Source: Candidatus Cottocaccamicrobium excrementipullorum | GTDB taxonomy: Bacteria; Bacillota; Clostridia; Lachnospirales; Lachnospiraceae | Assembly: GCA_018713255.1 (NCBI GenBank) | Contig: DVFL01000023.1 | Location: forward strand, 1-64,000 | Direction: 5' to 3' | Length of the DNA stretch: 64,000 nucleotides | Shown here: positions 21,262-32,019 of the stretch, piece by piece | How the letters are laid out: every line of letters begins with the position of its first letter | How positions within the stretch are numbered: position 1 is the stretch's first letter | Translations under genes and position numbers: made by a program | The notes under the pieces: model-generated | Told to the model about the DNA's origin: nothing | The model's database searches: none | What the model saw: only the letters and a program-made list of their open reading frames with translations

Positions 21262-21948
21262 ATGGACGGTCTTGTAGATTCCCTGATGGAAGAGCTGAAC
21301 TGTAATGTGGTGTTTACCATTCCCGTTTTCGGCGGTATTGACGTGCTGGAATCGGTGGTGGTTACCTGGATTATCACAGCAGTCATTATGATTGCAACGT
21401 TGATTTTGGTTCATGGACTGAAGGTAAGACAGATTAACCATAAGCAGGCTGCGTTGGAAAGCGGAATATGCTTTTTATACGACTTTTTCGATGATCTTCT
21501 GGGGAAAGACGGACGGGCGTACATTCCTTATCTGATTACCGTGGTGATTTATATTGGAATTGCCAATATGATCGGACTGTTTGGAATGAAATCGCCTACG
21601 AAGGATTTAAATGTTACAGCGTCTCTAGCTGTGATGAGTATTGTGCTGGTGGAAATTGCCGGCATCCGAAAAAAGGGCGTAAAGAACTGGCTGAAAAGCT
21701 TTGCGGAGCCGATTCCTATCGTGGCGCCCATTAATGTGCTGGAGCTGTTTATCCGCCCGCTGTCGTTGTGCATGCGGCTTTTTGGCAATGTGCTGGGGGC
21801 GGTGGTGGTAATGGCGCTGATCAAGTATCTGATTCCTGTGATCGTGCCCCTGCCCTTCAGCTTCTATTTTGATATATTTGACGGAGTGATTCAGGCCTAT
21901 GTGTTTGTATTCCTTACGTCACTATATATAAAAGAAGCCATTGAATAA
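21262..21948 (+). CDS. atpB: F-type ATPase subunit a (operon 2, predicted H+ type)
   Basis: A 228-residue membrane stator subunit. The essential arginine is Arg172 in LSLCMRLFGNVLGA, with PINVLELFIRPLSL before it. The N terminus is longer and more acidic than the operon 1 paralogue. The start follows GGAAGGGG. No atpI precedes it. It is followed 97 bp later by atpE. The two a subunits in the window are clearly divergent, arguing against a recent duplication. Confidence 0.94.
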   Translation: MDGLVDSLMEELNCNVVFTIPVFGGIDVLESVVVTWIITAVIMIATLILVHGLKVRQINHKQAALESGICFLYDFFDDLLGKDGRAYIPYLITVVIYIGIANMIGLFGMKSPTKDLNVTASLAVMSIVLVEIAGIRKKGVKNWLKSFAEPIPIVAPINVLELFIRPLSLCMRLFGNVLGAVVVMALIKYLIPVIVPLPFSFYFDIFDGVIQAYVFVFLTSLYIKEAIE

Positions 21949-22045
21949 TGGTAACAGTTGAGGACAGGAATCTTCTTGGCTGTCCTGAGTTGTTACGAAC
22001 AATGAAGAATCTGCAAAAACACAAAGAGAAAAGGAGAAAATTGTC

Positions 22046-22270
22046 ATGAGTGGATTAATCGCGATTGGAGCTGCTGTTGCAGTAATTACAGGTGTTGGAG
22101 CCGGCGTAGGAATCGGAATGGCTACCTCAAAGGCAGTAGATGCTATTGCCAGACAGCCGGAAGCAGATGGAAAAATTACTAAGGCTTTGCTGCTGGGATG
22201 TGCTTTGGCTGAGGCAACTGCAATTTACGGTTTCGTAATTGGTCTGTTAATTATTCTGTTCTTAGGTTAA
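22046..22270 (+). CDS. atpE: F-type ATPase subunit c without Na+ ligands
   Basis: A 74-residue two-helix proteolipid. The ion-carrying carboxylate is Glu56 (LAEATAIYGF). The positions that carry Pro and Gln in the Na+ ring are Ala19 and Ile23 (GVGAGVGIG), and the Ser/Thr after the Glu is Ala57. Loss of the Gln and Ser/Thr ligands indicates proton coupling. The loop has ARQPEADGKI. It is preceded by AAAGGAG and followed by two hairpins before atpF. Confidence 0.94.
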   Translation: MSGLIAIGAAVAVITGVGAGVGIGMATSKAVDAIARQPEADGKITKALLLGCALAEATAIYGFVIGLLIILFLG

Positions 22271-22292
22271 CTTGGCCTGCGCCCGGTTAAGA

Positions 22293-22367
22293 ATGGGCTT
22301 TCAGGCCCATGAACCTCTGGCGTGGAGATTTGGAAACCCTGAAGACATGCCGCCTGTGAAGGCGGCA
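22293..22367 (+). other. Two intercistronic hairpins between atpE and atpF
   Basis: ATGGGC-TTTCAG-GCCCAT (22293-22310) and TGCCGCCT-GTGA-AGGCGGCA (22348-22367) lie in the 131-bp gap after atpE. Neither has a T-run, so they look like mRNA-stabilising or processing structures. The c subunit is needed in about ten copies per enzyme, so differential mRNA stability here is plausible. Confidence 0.6.
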
Positions 22368-22401
22368 GGAATTTTAGAGTACACGGAAAGAGGCGTTTAA
22401 C

Positions 22402-22893
22402 ATGTTACGAATCGATTTTTGGAATATCGCCTTTATAATTATCAACCTTTTGGTGCTTTATTTATTTATGAAGCATTTCCTGGTAGGGCCTGTAATGAAG
22501 ATCGTTGAACAGAGACAGAGTATGGTAGAAAAGGATCTGGATCAGGCGGCGTCAGCCAGGAAAGAGGCAGAAGAGGCAAAGGCTCAGTGCCAGGCGGCAG
22601 CGGCAGGTGCGGATGAAAAGGCCCAGGAAATCATCAAGGATGCCCGGGCAAAGGCACAGGCGGAATATGACCGGATTTTAGCCCAGGCCGGAAAAGACGC
22701 AGATAAAAAGCTGGAAAATGCAGAGAAAACCATCGAACTGGAACGGGAAAAAGCCCTTGGCGATTTGAAGCTTTCTGTGGCTGAGCTTGCTATGACAGCG
22801 GCGGCCAGACTGATGACAGAGCAGAATAACGCCGGCGAGGACAAGAAGCGTTACCAGGCATTTTTAGCAGAATCAGGTGAAGCACATGACTGA
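22402..22893 (+). CDS. atpF: F-type ATPase subunit b (operon 2)
   Basis: A 163-residue peripheral-stalk subunit with one N-terminal membrane helix (FIIINLLVLYLFMKHFL) and a long Ala/Lys/Glu-rich coiled coil. The ribosome site is weak (GGAAAGAGG). The 3' end overlaps the delta gene by 17 nt. Length and topology are normal for a homodimeric b subunit. Confidence 0.9.
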   Translation: MLRIDFWNIAFIIINLLVLYLFMKHFLVGPVMKIVEQRQSMVEKDLDQAASARKEAEEAKAQCQAAAAGADEKAQEIIKDARAKAQAEYDRILAQAGKDADKKLENAEKTIELEREKALGDLKLSVAELAMTAAARLMTEQNNAGEDKKRYQAFLAESGEAHD

Positions 22894-23401
22894 GCAGGCA
22901 AGAACTTACGGAACCGTATTATTTGAGCTGGATCTTCCCGGGGAAATGATTGAGAAGGCCTTCGGCGTCCTTTCAGATAACCCGGTACTAATCAAGTGTC
23001 TGATCAGCCCGGAGATTCTTCTGGGCAGCAAGCTGGCTGTCATTCAGAAGGTATTTCGGGAACCGGAGTTTTCTCCGCTGATGACAAGATTTTTGGAAAA
23101 GGTCTGCGAGAACAGCTGCATGGACCAGATGGAGGAGATTTTCCAGGTCTGGAAAGAAAAAACCATGGAGGCGGCGGGGATTCTTTCCGCCAGTCTTTAC
23201 TGTGTAACCCTGCCGGATGAAAAGGAACGGGAGGGAATGAGAGCCTTCCTTAGCCGGAAATTCGGGGCAAAGGAGGTTCAGCTTACCATAGTAAATGCGC
23301 CTGAGCTCATGGGCGGATTCGTTCTTAAGGCGAAGGATATGGAATATGATTACAGTCTTAAAGGGCAGCTGACCCGGCTTGCCAGGGCTGTAGCAGGATA
23401 A
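22877..23401 (+). CDS. atpH: F-type ATPase subunit delta (operon 2)
   Basis: A 174-residue OSCP-like subunit. It opens [16 protein letters not shown] and ends with the conserved [22 protein letters not shown]-type segment. The start lies within atpF; atpA follows after 11 bp. Sequence similarity to the operon 1 delta subunit is low by eye, as expected for this fast-evolving subunit. Confidence 0.88.
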   Translation: MKHMTEQARTYGTVLFELDLPGEMIEKAFGVLSDNPVLIKCLISPEILLGSKLAVIQKVFREPEFSPLMTRFLEKVCENSCMDQMEEIFQVWKEKTMEAAGILSASLYCVTLPDEKEREGMRAFLSRKFGAKEVQLTIVNAPELMGGFVLKAKDMEYDYSLKGQLTRLARAVAG

Positions 23402-23412
23402 GGAGTCTTGAT

Positions 23413-24921
23413 ATGAGTACAATCAGTTCCCAGGAAATCATCTCCATCATTAAAAGTGAAATTGAAAATTTTGATGTGCAGCCAGGCGCAGAGCAGGAAA
23501 CGGGTTCTGTGATCTGGGTTGGCGATGGGATTGCCATTTGCTATGGCATTGACCATGCCATGTATGGAGAGATTGTAGTATTTGAAAATGGCGTCAAGGG
23601 AATGGTCCAGGATATCCGGAAGCATGAAATCGGCTGTATCCTGTTTGGAAAGGATACCGGAATCATGGAAGGGACCAAGGTTGCCAGAACGAAGAAGCGG
23701 GCGGGCGTTCCCGTAGGATCCGGATTTTTAGGCCGGGTAGTTAACGCCCTGGGCGAGCCTATTGACGGGCTGGGGCCGGTAAAGGAAGAAGGATACCGGC
23801 CGGTTGAGGAGGAAGCGCCGGGAATCGTGGACCGCAAGTCAGTTGGAGTTCCTATGGAAACGGGAATTCTGGCCATTGATTCTATGTTCCCGATTGGACG
23901 GGGACAGCGTGAACTGATCATCGGCGACCGCCAGACAGGAAAAACGTCCATTGCCATGGATACCATTCTGAATCAGAAGGGCAAAGATGTAATCTGCATT
24001 TATGTGGCCATCGGCCAGAAGGCTTCCACTGTGGCCAAGCTGGTAAATACCCTGAAAAAGAATGATGCCATGAGTTATACCATTGTAATGTCATCTACCG
24101 CCAGCGAGCCGGCGCCTTTGCAGTATATTGCTCCTTATGCAGGAACCGCCATGGCGGAATTTTTCATGCATCAGGGCAAGGATGTGCTGATTGTTTACGA
24201 TGATTTAAGCAAGCATGCGGTGGCATACCGTGCACTTTCTCTGCTGCTGGAGCGTTCTCCAGGACGAGAAGCGTATCCTGGTGATGTCTTTTATCTTCAT
24301 TCCCGTCTGCTGGAGCGTTCCAGCCGGCTGACGGATGAGCTGGGAGGAGGGTCCATTACTGCTCTTCCTATTATCGAAACCCAGGCGGGAGATGTGTCGG
24401 CCTACATTCCCACCAACGTAATTTCCATTACAGACGGACAGATTTTTCTGGAAAGCGATCTGTTTTTCTCTGGAATGCGGCCGGCAGTAAACGTAGGTCT
24501 TTCCGTATCTCGTGTAGGCGGAGCGGCCCAGACTAAGGCGATGAAGAAGGCCAGCGGAAGCATTCGAATTGATCTGGCACAGTACCGGGAGATGGAAGTA
24601 TTCACCCAGTTCAGCTCAGATCTTGATGAAACGACGAAGGAGCAGTTGGCTTATGGCAAGCGGCTGATGGAATTGTTGAAGCAGCCTTTGGAGCATCCCC
24701 TTTCTCTTCACGAACAGGTGATTACCTTATGTGCAGCTACCCATCGGGTAATGCTTTCAGTAGAAGTAAAGCGGATTAAAGAGTTCCAGATGCAGATGCT
24801 GCAGTGGTTCGATGACCGGCATCCGGAAATCGGACAGGAGATTGAAGAGAAAAAAGTGTTGACGGATGAGCTGATTGAAAAGATCGTAGAGTATGCCAAC
24901 GAGTTTAAGACACAGTTCTGA
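23413..24921 (+). CDS. atpA: F-type ATPase subunit alpha (operon 2)
   Basis: A 502-residue F1 subunit with P-loop GDRQTGKT at 171-178 and the family stretches [20 protein letters not shown] and [20 protein letters not shown]. The residues of the nucleotide site and the DAMSYTIVM region are conserved. It starts at ATG 23413 after AAGGAG. It would pair with the operon 2 beta subunit in the alpha3beta3 head. Confidence 0.96.
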   Translation: MSTISSQEIISIIKSEIENFDVQPGAEQETGSVIWVGDGIAICYGIDHAMYGEIVVFENGVKGMVQDIRKHEIGCILFGKDTGIMEGTKVARTKKRAGVPVGSGFLGRVVNALGEPIDGLGPVKEEGYRPVEEEAPGIVDRKSVGVPMETGILAIDSMFPIGRGQRELIIGDRQTGKTSIAMDTILNQKGKDVICIYVAIGQKASTVAKLVNTLKKNDAMSYTIVMSSTASEPAPLQYIAPYAGTAMAEFFMHQGKDVLIVYDDLSKHAVAYRALSLLLERSPGREAYPGDVFYLHSRLLERSSRLTDELGGGSITALPIIETQAGDVSAYIPTNVISITDGQIFLESDLFFSGMRPAVNVGLSVSRVGGAAQTKAMKKASGSIRIDLAQYREMEVFTQFSSDLDETTKEQLAYGKRLMELLKQPLEHPLSLHEQVITLCAATHRVMLSVEVKRIKEFQMQMLQWFDDRHPEIGQEIEEKKVLTDELIEKIVEYANEFKTQF

Positions 24922-24938
24922 CAGGGAGTGAAAACAGT

Positions 24939-25832
24939 ATGGCAAATGCAAGAGAAATCTTAAACCGGATGCACAGCGTCCAGGATACCCGGAAAATCAC
25001 TAATGCCATGTATCTGATTGCTTCCACCAAGTTAAAAAAGAGCAAAAAGGCTCTGGAAGAGACGGAGCCCTACTTTTACACTCTTCAGAGTTTGATTCAG
25101 CGTATTCTGCGGCATATGCCGGATGTTAAGCATTTCTATTTTGATACGCGAAGCAGCATTAAGCCGGAGGACAGGAGCCGGGGCCTGATTGTGATTACTG
25201 GAGATAAGGGCCTGGCAGGCGCCTATAATCACAATGTGCTGAAAATCGCCCACGAGTGGATGGAATCTGGAAAGAATAATCATCTTTATGTGGTAGGAGA
25301 ACTGGGCCGGCAGTATTTCGAATCCAAACATATGCCGGTGGAAGAACAGTTCCATTATACCGTACAGAATCCAACCATGCACCGGGCCAGGCTGATTTCT
25401 TCCACTGTTTTGGAGGATTATGAAGAAGGACGTCTGGACGAAGTCTGGATTTTGTATACACAAATGATTAACAGTATGAAAATGGAGGCCCAGCTGGTAC
25501 AGCTTCTGCCCTTAAAGCGGGAGGATTTCAGCAAGATCACCATGCCGGCTAACATTTATCAGGAAGAAATTAAAATGGTGCCCTCTCCGGAGGAAGTTAT
25601 GAATCATGTGGTGCCGAATTACGTTACTGGTTTTATTTACGGCGCTTTGGTGGAGTCCTTCTGCAGCGAGCAGAATGCCAGAATGATGGCGATGCAGTCC
25701 GCCAGCGACAATGCAAGTCAGCTTCTAAGCCAGCTGTCTGTTGAGTACAACCGAGTACGTCAGGCGGCCATTACCCAGGAAATTACCGAGGTAGTGGGCG
25801 GAGCCAAGGCACAGAGAAAGAAGTCTAGTTAG
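24939..25832 (+). CDS. atpG: F-type ATPase subunit gamma (operon 2)
   Basis: A 297-residue rotor shaft. The N-terminal helix (ILNRMHSVQDTRKITNAMYL) and C-terminal helix (LSVEYNRVRQAAITQEITEV) are canonical, with TGDKGLAGAYNHNV in the centre. It lies 17 bp after atpA and 9 bp before atpD. Compared with the operon 1 gamma it is slightly longer and has a different central domain. Confidence 0.95.
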   Translation: MANAREILNRMHSVQDTRKITNAMYLIASTKLKKSKKALEETEPYFYTLQSLIQRILRHMPDVKHFYFDTRSSIKPEDRSRGLIVITGDKGLAGAYNHNVLKIAHEWMESGKNNHLYVVGELGRQYFESKHMPVEEQFHYTVQNPTMHRARLISSTVLEDYEEGRLDEVWILYTQMINSMKMEAQLVQLLPLKREDFSKITMPANIYQEEIKMVPSPEEVMNHVVPNYVTGFIYGALVESFCSEQNARMMAMQSASDNASQLLSQLSVEYNRVRQAAITQEITEVVGGAKAQRKKSS

Positions 25833-27242
<1,410 letters not shown>

Positions 27243-27246
27243 GAAT

Positions 27247-27669
27247 ATGTCAACATTTTGGCTGAAGATCGTTGCCAGTGATCATGTGTTTTATAACGGA
27301 AACTGTGAGTCGCTGGTAGTCCCTGCCCATGACGGAGAGGTGGGGATACTGCCCCACCGGGAAGCCATGATTCTGGCCACTCAGGAGGGGGAGCTTAGAT
27401 TTAAAGCCCCTGGCGACGGTCAGTGGCGGAGGGCTGTGGTAGGCTTGGGAATCGTTCAGGTAGCCAATAACCGGGTGACGGTGATTGTAGATACGGCGGA
27501 GCGCCCGGAAGACATTGACGCAATCCGTGCAAAGCAGGCACTGGAGCGTGCCCAGGAGCAGATGCGCCAGAAGCAGAGCGTGCGGGAGTTCAGAATGTCC
27601 CAGGCGTCCATGGTAAGGGCCATTGCTCGTCTGAAGGGCAAGCAGGCCAGCGAATATAAGAATATATAA
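27247..27669 (+). CDS. atpC: F-type ATPase subunit epsilon, full length (operon 2)
   Basis: A 140-residue epsilon subunit: an N-terminal beta-sandwich (VPAHDGEVGILPHREAMI) and a complete C-terminal helical hairpin (DAIRAKQALERAQEQMRQ onward). The C-terminal helices can block ATP hydrolysis in many bacteria, so this enzyme probably keeps that control while the operon 1 enzyme does not. A terminator follows 6 nt after the stop. Confidence 0.92.
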   Translation: MSTFWLKIVASDHVFYNGNCESLVVPAHDGEVGILPHREAMILATQEGELRFKAPGDGQWRRAVVGLGIVQVANNRVTVIVDTAERPEDIDAIRAKQALERAQEQMRQKQSVREFRMSQASMVRAIARLKGKQASEYKNI

Positions 27670-27675
27670 TTAAGA

Positions 27676-27725
27676 TAGGGAGTCTCTGTGATTCAGTGCA
27701 ATCACAGGGGCTCCCTAAAGTTTTT
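27676..27725 (+). terminator. Terminator of ATPase operon 2
   Basis: TAGGGAG (27676-27682) pairs with CTCCCTA (27711-27717), with an inner CTGTGATT/AATCACAG stem, followed after AAG by TTTTT. It lies between converging genes and may also serve the LacI gene on the other strand. Confidence 0.85.
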
Positions 27726-27738
27726 CTGCCTGCCGGCG

Positions 27739-28770
27739 CTAGTTTGCTTCATGATTCGCCCGGCAGCTTTCTCGTTCTACAATGTGATGGGGAATGATGA
27801 TTTTTGTTGCCAGAAGGCCGGGACTTTCAAGATGGCGCAGCATCTGAGCCGCAGCGGCAATGCCAAGCTGGAAGGAATTAATATCAATGGAAGTCAAATG
27901 AGGAGAGGACAGTCTGGCCAAAATGGAGTTGTTAAATGAAATAACAGACAGGTCCTCTGGAATCGAGATGCGGGAAGCTGCACACACGGTAACAAGGGCC
28001 ATGGCCAAAATGTCGTCGCAGACTACCAGGGCGGTGGGGGGATCCTTCTGGTTAAGAAGGGCGGTTAAGGGAGCTTCCCAGCCGCTGGCATAAGGCTGCA
28101 GTTCCACGCAGTAATCCGGCCGGAGGGGAAGACCCTTCTCCGCAAGAGCCAGAAGGTATCCAGACTTCCGGTCGGCGGCGAACAGAGGATTCCCAGAGGG
28201 AAGAATGCAGCCGATTTTTCGGTGTCCCAGATCCATCAGGTATTGGGCGGCGTCCTTTCCTGCCAGAATGTTGTCATTGTCCACATAAATCGTTTGATTG
28301 GCGTTTTGGCAGGCTTTTCCCACCAGCACATAGAGCTGTTTTTCCTGGGAAAGAAAAGCAGTGACAGGATCATCCTGCCGGGAATACAGGAGAATGAAGC
28401 CGTCAGCCTGGCCCTTTTTCATCATGGAGCGGACTGCCTGAAGAATCTCTTCCTCATCTTTTCCGGTAATTACTGTATTAATATAGTGGTGAGAATTGCA
28501 GTACTGGCTGATTCCGCGGATAACTTCCAGATAAAAGGAATTTTCATAAACCTCTTTTTCTGACGGAGGAAGAATAATGCCGATGATCCGGGAAGCCTGG
28601 GAAGCCAGACTGCTGGCCTGAAAATTAGGTTCATATCCCAGCTGTTTCATGGCCTGGCGAACCTTTTCTTTTGTCTGCCGGCTGATGGAAGGATGGTCCT
28701 GACAGGTTCTGGAGACGGTGGAAGGGGAAACTCCGGCCAGTTTCGCCACGTCTTTTATGGTTACAGCCAT
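27739..28770 (-). CDS. LacI-family regulator (MalR-like position)
   Basis: A 343-residue repressor. The N-terminal HTH (TIKDVAKLAGVSPSTVSRTCQDHPSIS) and hinge helix precede a periplasmic-binding-like sensor domain (IIGIILPPSE, DGFILLYSRQD, VISFNNSILARLSSPHLTSID). It is transcribed divergently from malQ and lies 328 bp away, so control of malQ by maltodextrin is the simplest reading. Its ribosome site AGGAGG is 12 nt before the ATG. The effector is inferred from context only. Confidence 0.92.
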   Translation of the reverse strand: MAVTIKDVAKLAGVSPSTVSRTCQDHPSISRQTKEKVRQAMKQLGYEPNFQASSLASQASRIIGIILPPSEKEVYENSFYLEVIRGISQYCNSHHYINTVITGKDEEEILQAVRSMMKKGQADGFILLYSRQDDPVTAFLSQEKQLYVLVGKACQNANQTIYVDNDNILAGKDAAQYLMDLGHRKIGCILPSGNPLFAADRKSGYLLALAEKGLPLRPDYCVELQPYASGWEAPLTALLNQKDPPTALVVCDDILAMALVTVCAASRISIPEDLSVISFNNSILARLSSPHLTSIDINSFQLGIAAAAQMLRHLESPGLLATKIIIPHHIVERESCRANHEAN

Positions 28771-28865
28771 TTATTCTGCCTCCTTGATTCTAGGTGCAAT
28801 AAAAATCTGCCTGGTGTTTGGCAGCATCAATTCAGGGGTTAAGGGAGCCTGAATGGTTTTTAAAC

Positions 28866-28894
28866 AGTGTATCTTTTCTCAACAGATTTGTCAA
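28866..28894 (-). promoter_or_regulatory. Promoter of the LacI gene (minus strand)
   Basis: On the minus strand TTGACA (28889-28894), 17 nt, TACACT (28866-28871). The leader of about 90 nt contains an ATTCAGG/CCTGAAT hairpin (around 28830-28854) without a T-run. Confidence 0.65.
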
Positions 28895-28918
28895 TGGGAT
28901 GGCGAAAAAGAAATAAAA

Positions 28919-28952
28919 CGGTTGCGCAATATATAAGCCAATTTGCACAAAT
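28919..28952. promoter_or_regulatory. Candidate LacI-type operators between the divergent promoters
   Basis: CGGTTGCGCAAT (28919-28930) contains the palindrome TTGCGCAA, and ATTTGCACAAAT (28941-28952) has 5-bp arms. A related CGGTTGCGTAAC recurs just after the malQ -10 (29046-29057) beside GCAATCGGTTGC. Palindromes centred on GC are typical of LacI-family operators, so these are probable sites for the adjacent repressor. Confidence 0.5.
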
Positions 28953-29007
28953 ATACCACGGATTTTTTGTAGAAAAGAGAGAAGACAGGAAAAATCATAA
29001 AATTACC

Positions 29008-29057
29008 TTGTTTTTAAAGGGAATGAGCAGTATAGTTAATGCAATCGGTTGCGTAAC
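29008..29057 (+). promoter_or_regulatory. malQ promoter with downstream operator
   Basis: TTGTTT (29008-29013), 17 nt, TATAGT (29031-29036). The expected transcription start falls next to GCAATCGGTTGCGTAAC, so a repressor bound there would block initiation. Confidence 0.6.
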
Positions 29058-29098
29058 AAACGCGAAAAATTGCATTGCAGAACAGGAGGATCCAATTA

Positions 29099-30601
29099 AT
29101 GAAACGAGAAAGCGGCATTCTGCTCCCGGTTTTCAGCCTGCCATCGCCTTATGGAATCGGGTGTTTTTCCAAAGAGGCATATGAATTTGTGGATCAGCTG
29201 AAGGCGGCGGGCCAGTCCTATTGGCAGATTCTGCCTTTGGGCCCCACAAGTTACGGTGATTCCCCCTACCAGTCTTTTTCCACCTTTGCCGGAAATCCGT
29301 ATTTTATCAGCTTAGAGGAGTTAATCCAGGAAGGCGTTTTGACTCAGGAGGAGTGTGATCAGGCGGACGTTGGGGAAGACCAAAGCTCCATCGACTACGC
29401 AAAGCTATATCAGAGACGTTATCCTCTTTTGAGGAAGGCTTATGAACGGAGCCGGGTGTGGGAAAATCAGGATTTTTCACGGTTTAAGGAGGAAAACCAG
29501 TGGTGGCTTCAGGATTATGCTCTGTTTATGGCGGTAAAGGAGCGGTTCGGGGGAAAGGCCTGGACGGAATGGGCGGAGGATATTCGTCTCCGCTGGAACA
29601 ACGCGATGGATTATTATCGGCGGGAGCTGTATTATGATATTGAATTTCAGGAGTATCTCCAGTATGTATTCATCCGGCAGTGGGAGAAACTGAAGGGGTA
29701 TGCCAACCGCCGGGGAATCCGGATTATCGGAGATATTCCTATTTATGTGGCCATGGACAGTGCTGATACCTGGGCGAATCCGAAGTTGTTTCAGTTAGAC
29801 CAGGACAATAAGCCTCTGGCGGTGGCGGGCTGTCCCCCTGATGGATTTTCTGCCACAGGGCAGCTGTGGGGGAATCCGCTTTACCAGTGGGAGGTTCATC
29901 GGCAGCAGGGATATTCCTGGTGGATTCGGCGTCTTGCCTACTGCTATAAGCTTTATGATGTGGTGCGCATTGATCATTTCCGGGGATTTGATGAGTATTT
30001 TTCAATCCCTGCGGACGCCAAGACAGCAGAGGGAGGCCATTGGGAAAAGGGGCCGGGAATTGAGCTGTTTCAGGCGGTTTCCCGGGCCTTGGGAGAAAAG
30101 GACATTATTGCAGAAGATCTGGGATATGTGACTGATTCAGTGAGACAGCTGGTAAATGACAGCGGGTATCCGGGAATGAAGGTGTTAGAGTTTGCCTTCG
30201 ATTCTAGAGATTCTGGATGTGCCAGCGATTACCTTCCTCACAATTATACGGAGAATGCAGTGGTTTATACAGGAACCCATGATAATGAAACGATTCAGGG
30301 CTGGTTTTCTTCTATTCGCCCGGAGGAACAGAAAATGGCCAGAGAGTATTTGTGGGATTTTTATACGCCGGAGAAGGAGCTTTATCTGTCCTTTGTCAGT
30401 CTGGCTATGAGAAGCCGGGCCAGAATGTGCGTCATTCCCCTTCAGGATTACTTGGGGCTTGATAATCGGAGCCGTATCAATGTGCCTTCCACGGTAGGAG
30501 AAAACTGGAAATGGCGCCTGGTTCCTGGCCAGGTAAGCGAAGAGCTTCTGGAAAGGATCAAGGGAATGACTCTGCGCTATGGCCGCTGGAACTGGAGCTA
30601 G
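29099..30601 (+). CDS. malQ: 4-alpha-glucanotransferase (amylomaltase)
   Basis: A 500-residue GH77 enzyme that transfers glucan chains between maltodextrins and releases glucose. Characteristic stretches are SLPSPYGIGCFSKEAYEFVD, YWQILPLGPTSYGDSPYQ, the nucleophile region RIDHFRGFDEY, the acid/base region IIAEDLGYV and GTHDNETIQGW. The start at 29099 follows CAGGAGGA. It stands alone behind a LacI-regulated promoter and is convergent with a LysR gene 17 bp away, with no clear terminator between them. Length is normal for bacterial MalQ. Confidence 0.95.
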   Translation: MKRESGILLPVFSLPSPYGIGCFSKEAYEFVDQLKAAGQSYWQILPLGPTSYGDSPYQSFSTFAGNPYFISLEELIQEGVLTQEECDQADVGEDQSSIDYAKLYQRRYPLLRKAYERSRVWENQDFSRFKEENQWWLQDYALFMAVKERFGGKAWTEWAEDIRLRWNNAMDYYRRELYYDIEFQEYLQYVFIRQWEKLKGYANRRGIRIIGDIPIYVAMDSADTWANPKLFQLDQDNKPLAVAGCPPDGFSATGQLWGNPLYQWEVHRQQGYSWWIRRLAYCYKLYDVVRIDHFRGFDEYFSIPADAKTAEGGHWEKGPGIELFQAVSRALGEKDIIAEDLGYVTDSVRQLVNDSGYPGMKVLEFAFDSRDSGCASDYLPHNYTENAVVYTGTHDNETIQGWFSSIRPEEQKMAREYLWDFYTPEKELYLSFVSLAMRSRARMCVIPLQDYLGLDNRSRINVPSTVGENWKWRLVPGQVSEELLERIKGMTLRYGRWNWS

Positions 30602-30618
30602 GACAAAAGGAGAAAGCC

Positions 30619-31512
30619 TTAGATCCAGCGGGAGTTTTCCACCAGAAAGTGGCAGAAGTCCATGACCACAGGGTTTTCCCGGCCTTCTGGAGAGCAGATC
30701 AAAATAATCTGCCGCCGGCAGGTCTGGCCGGTAATGGGCAGGAGCTTTACTGAGGAATTAGGAGCCAGAGGACCTGCCGAACCTTCCAGGGGGCCCCAGG
30801 AATACTGAGGCCAGAAGCCGATGCCTAAGCCGGCAGCGATTAAGTTTCGCACAGATTCTGTGGTGTCGCTTTCAAAAATGATCCGGGGAGAGATTCCTGC
30901 TTCGGCAAAGTAACTGTTGCTGATCTGGCGGATGGGGCGTGAACCGGCCAGACAGATGTATCCTGCATTTTTTGTTTCTGACAGGCGGATGGAGTTTTTG
31001 CGCCCGTAGGAGGAATTGGCGGGAACGGCGAGGTAAAGATCTTCTTCCAGCATTATCATGTTGTCTTCACCGGAGTCAAGGTCCGGACGGTCCGCCCGGA
31101 CCGCAGAGACGCACAGGTCAAAGGCAGAGTGGGTGTCCGCCTGATAAAGCTGAAAATTTACATCAGGGTGGAGCGCTCGGTAGGCAATGATCCGGTTGGT
31201 AATCAGGGCTGAGGCGGCCAGAATCCGCAGATGGATGGTGTGGGCTGCATGAGCCTGATTTTCCAGAAGTTCCTGAGGAATCCGATCCAGAGCATCCATA
31301 ATGGGAATCAGCCGCTTTTGGAGGAGTTTTCCTGATTCATTCAAGGTGATGCTGCGGTTTTTCCGCTCAAAAAGAGATACCCCCAGCTCAGTTTCCAGCC
31401 GGTGAATGGCCTGGGACAAGGCTGGTTGGGCGATCTTTAAATGTTCTGCCGCCTTGGTCATGTGTTGATAGTGAGCGGCGGTGAGAAAGTAGCGCAGCTG
31501 AAGCAGTTCCAT
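30619..31512 (-). CDS. LysR-family transcription regulator
   Basis: A 297-residue regulator. The N-terminal winged HTH (LLQLRYFLTAAHYQHMTKAAEHLKIAQPALSQAIHRLE) is canonical, and the C-terminal effector domain includes LAVPANSSYGRK and NLIAAGLGIGFWPQYSW. LysR proteins usually control a divergent neighbour, but the divergent side here is tRNA-Ala and aspS, so the target is probably elsewhere or the gene itself. Its effector is unknown. Confidence 0.93.
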   Translation of the reverse strand: MELLQLRYFLTAAHYQHMTKAAEHLKIAQPALSQAIHRLETELGVSLFERKNRSITLNESGKLLQKRLIPIMDALDRIPQELLENQAHAAHTIHLRILAASALITNRIIAYRALHPDVNFQLYQADTHSAFDLCVSAVRADRPDLDSGEDNMIMLEEDLYLAVPANSSYGRKNSIRLSETKNAGYICLAGSRPIRQISNSYFAEAGISPRIIFESDTTESVRNLIAAGLGIGFWPQYSWGPLEGSAGPLAPNSSVKLLPITGQTCRRQIILICSPEGRENPVVMDFCHFLVENSRWI

Positions 31513-31796
31513 AAGTTGATTCCTTCTTTCTAAAGTAAGCCATCATGCGCCGGCGGTTGAGTCTCCGGTCATCCCGCGAAAGTCTGGCGGCGCATTTGGC
31601 ATCCCTGAATTAATGCCGCCTGTTCGGCGGCGGGCTTTCAAAGTAAGTATTGAACAAGGGTTGTTTCAGGGATTGATCGTAACGTCAGGGTAGCATGGTT
31701 TGGCGAAAATGTCAATGGAGGGGCGATGGAGCAGATTGACATCCAGGCGGATAACGTGAGGAGAAAGAAAATTTGGGGAAAAAGAAAGAAAAAAAC
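31513..31796. other. Intergenic region between LysR and tRNA-Ala
   Basis: Holds the LysR 5' leader and a compact hairpin, GCCGCCTG-TTC-GGCGGC type, at 31615-31631. The sequence AAAGTAAGTAT follows it, also seen at the LacI promoter near 51171. No ORF with a credible ribosome site was found. The last 60 nt are A/G-rich and lead into the tRNA promoter. Confidence 0.5.
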
Positions 31797-31825
31797 TTGT
31801 AACCTGAAGAGAATCGAGGTATAAT
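31797..31825 (+). promoter_or_regulatory. Promoter of tRNA-Ala
   Basis: TTGTAA (31797-31802), 17 nt, TATAAT (31820-31825); the tRNA 5' end is 10 nt downstream, as expected for a stable-RNA promoter. Confidence 0.8.
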
Positions 31826-31834
31826 ATGCAGGAC

Positions 31835-31907
31835 GGGCTCGTAGCTTAGCTGGGAAAGCGCTGCGTTCGCAACGCAGAGACCGTGGGTTCGAATCCCATC
31901 GGGTCCA
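31835..31907 (+). tRNA. tRNA-Ala, anticodon CGC
   Basis: A full cloverleaf can be folded: acceptor GGGCTCG with CGGGTCC, D-stem GCTT/AAGC, anticodon stem CTGCG/CGCAG with loop TTCGCAA (anticodon CGC, decoding GCG), T-arm with TTCGAAT. The third acceptor pair is G3:U70, the alanine identity element. CCA is not encoded; the discriminator is A. Gene length is 73 nt. Confidence 0.95.
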
Positions 31908-31918
31908 TTTATGAAGAG

Positions 31919-31945
31919 AAACCTGGTATACTGCCAGGTTTTTTC
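31919..31945 (+). terminator. Terminator after tRNA-Ala
   Basis: AAACCTGG, 7-nt loop, CCAGGTTTT with a following T-rich run, starting 12 nt after the tRNA. Confidence 0.88.
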
Positions 31946-32019
31946 TTTTGTGCGGTCAGCAGAGGGGGATTTTTACGGGAGTTAAGATGAATTTTTATTC
32001 ATTTTTGTTATTTCTGCCA

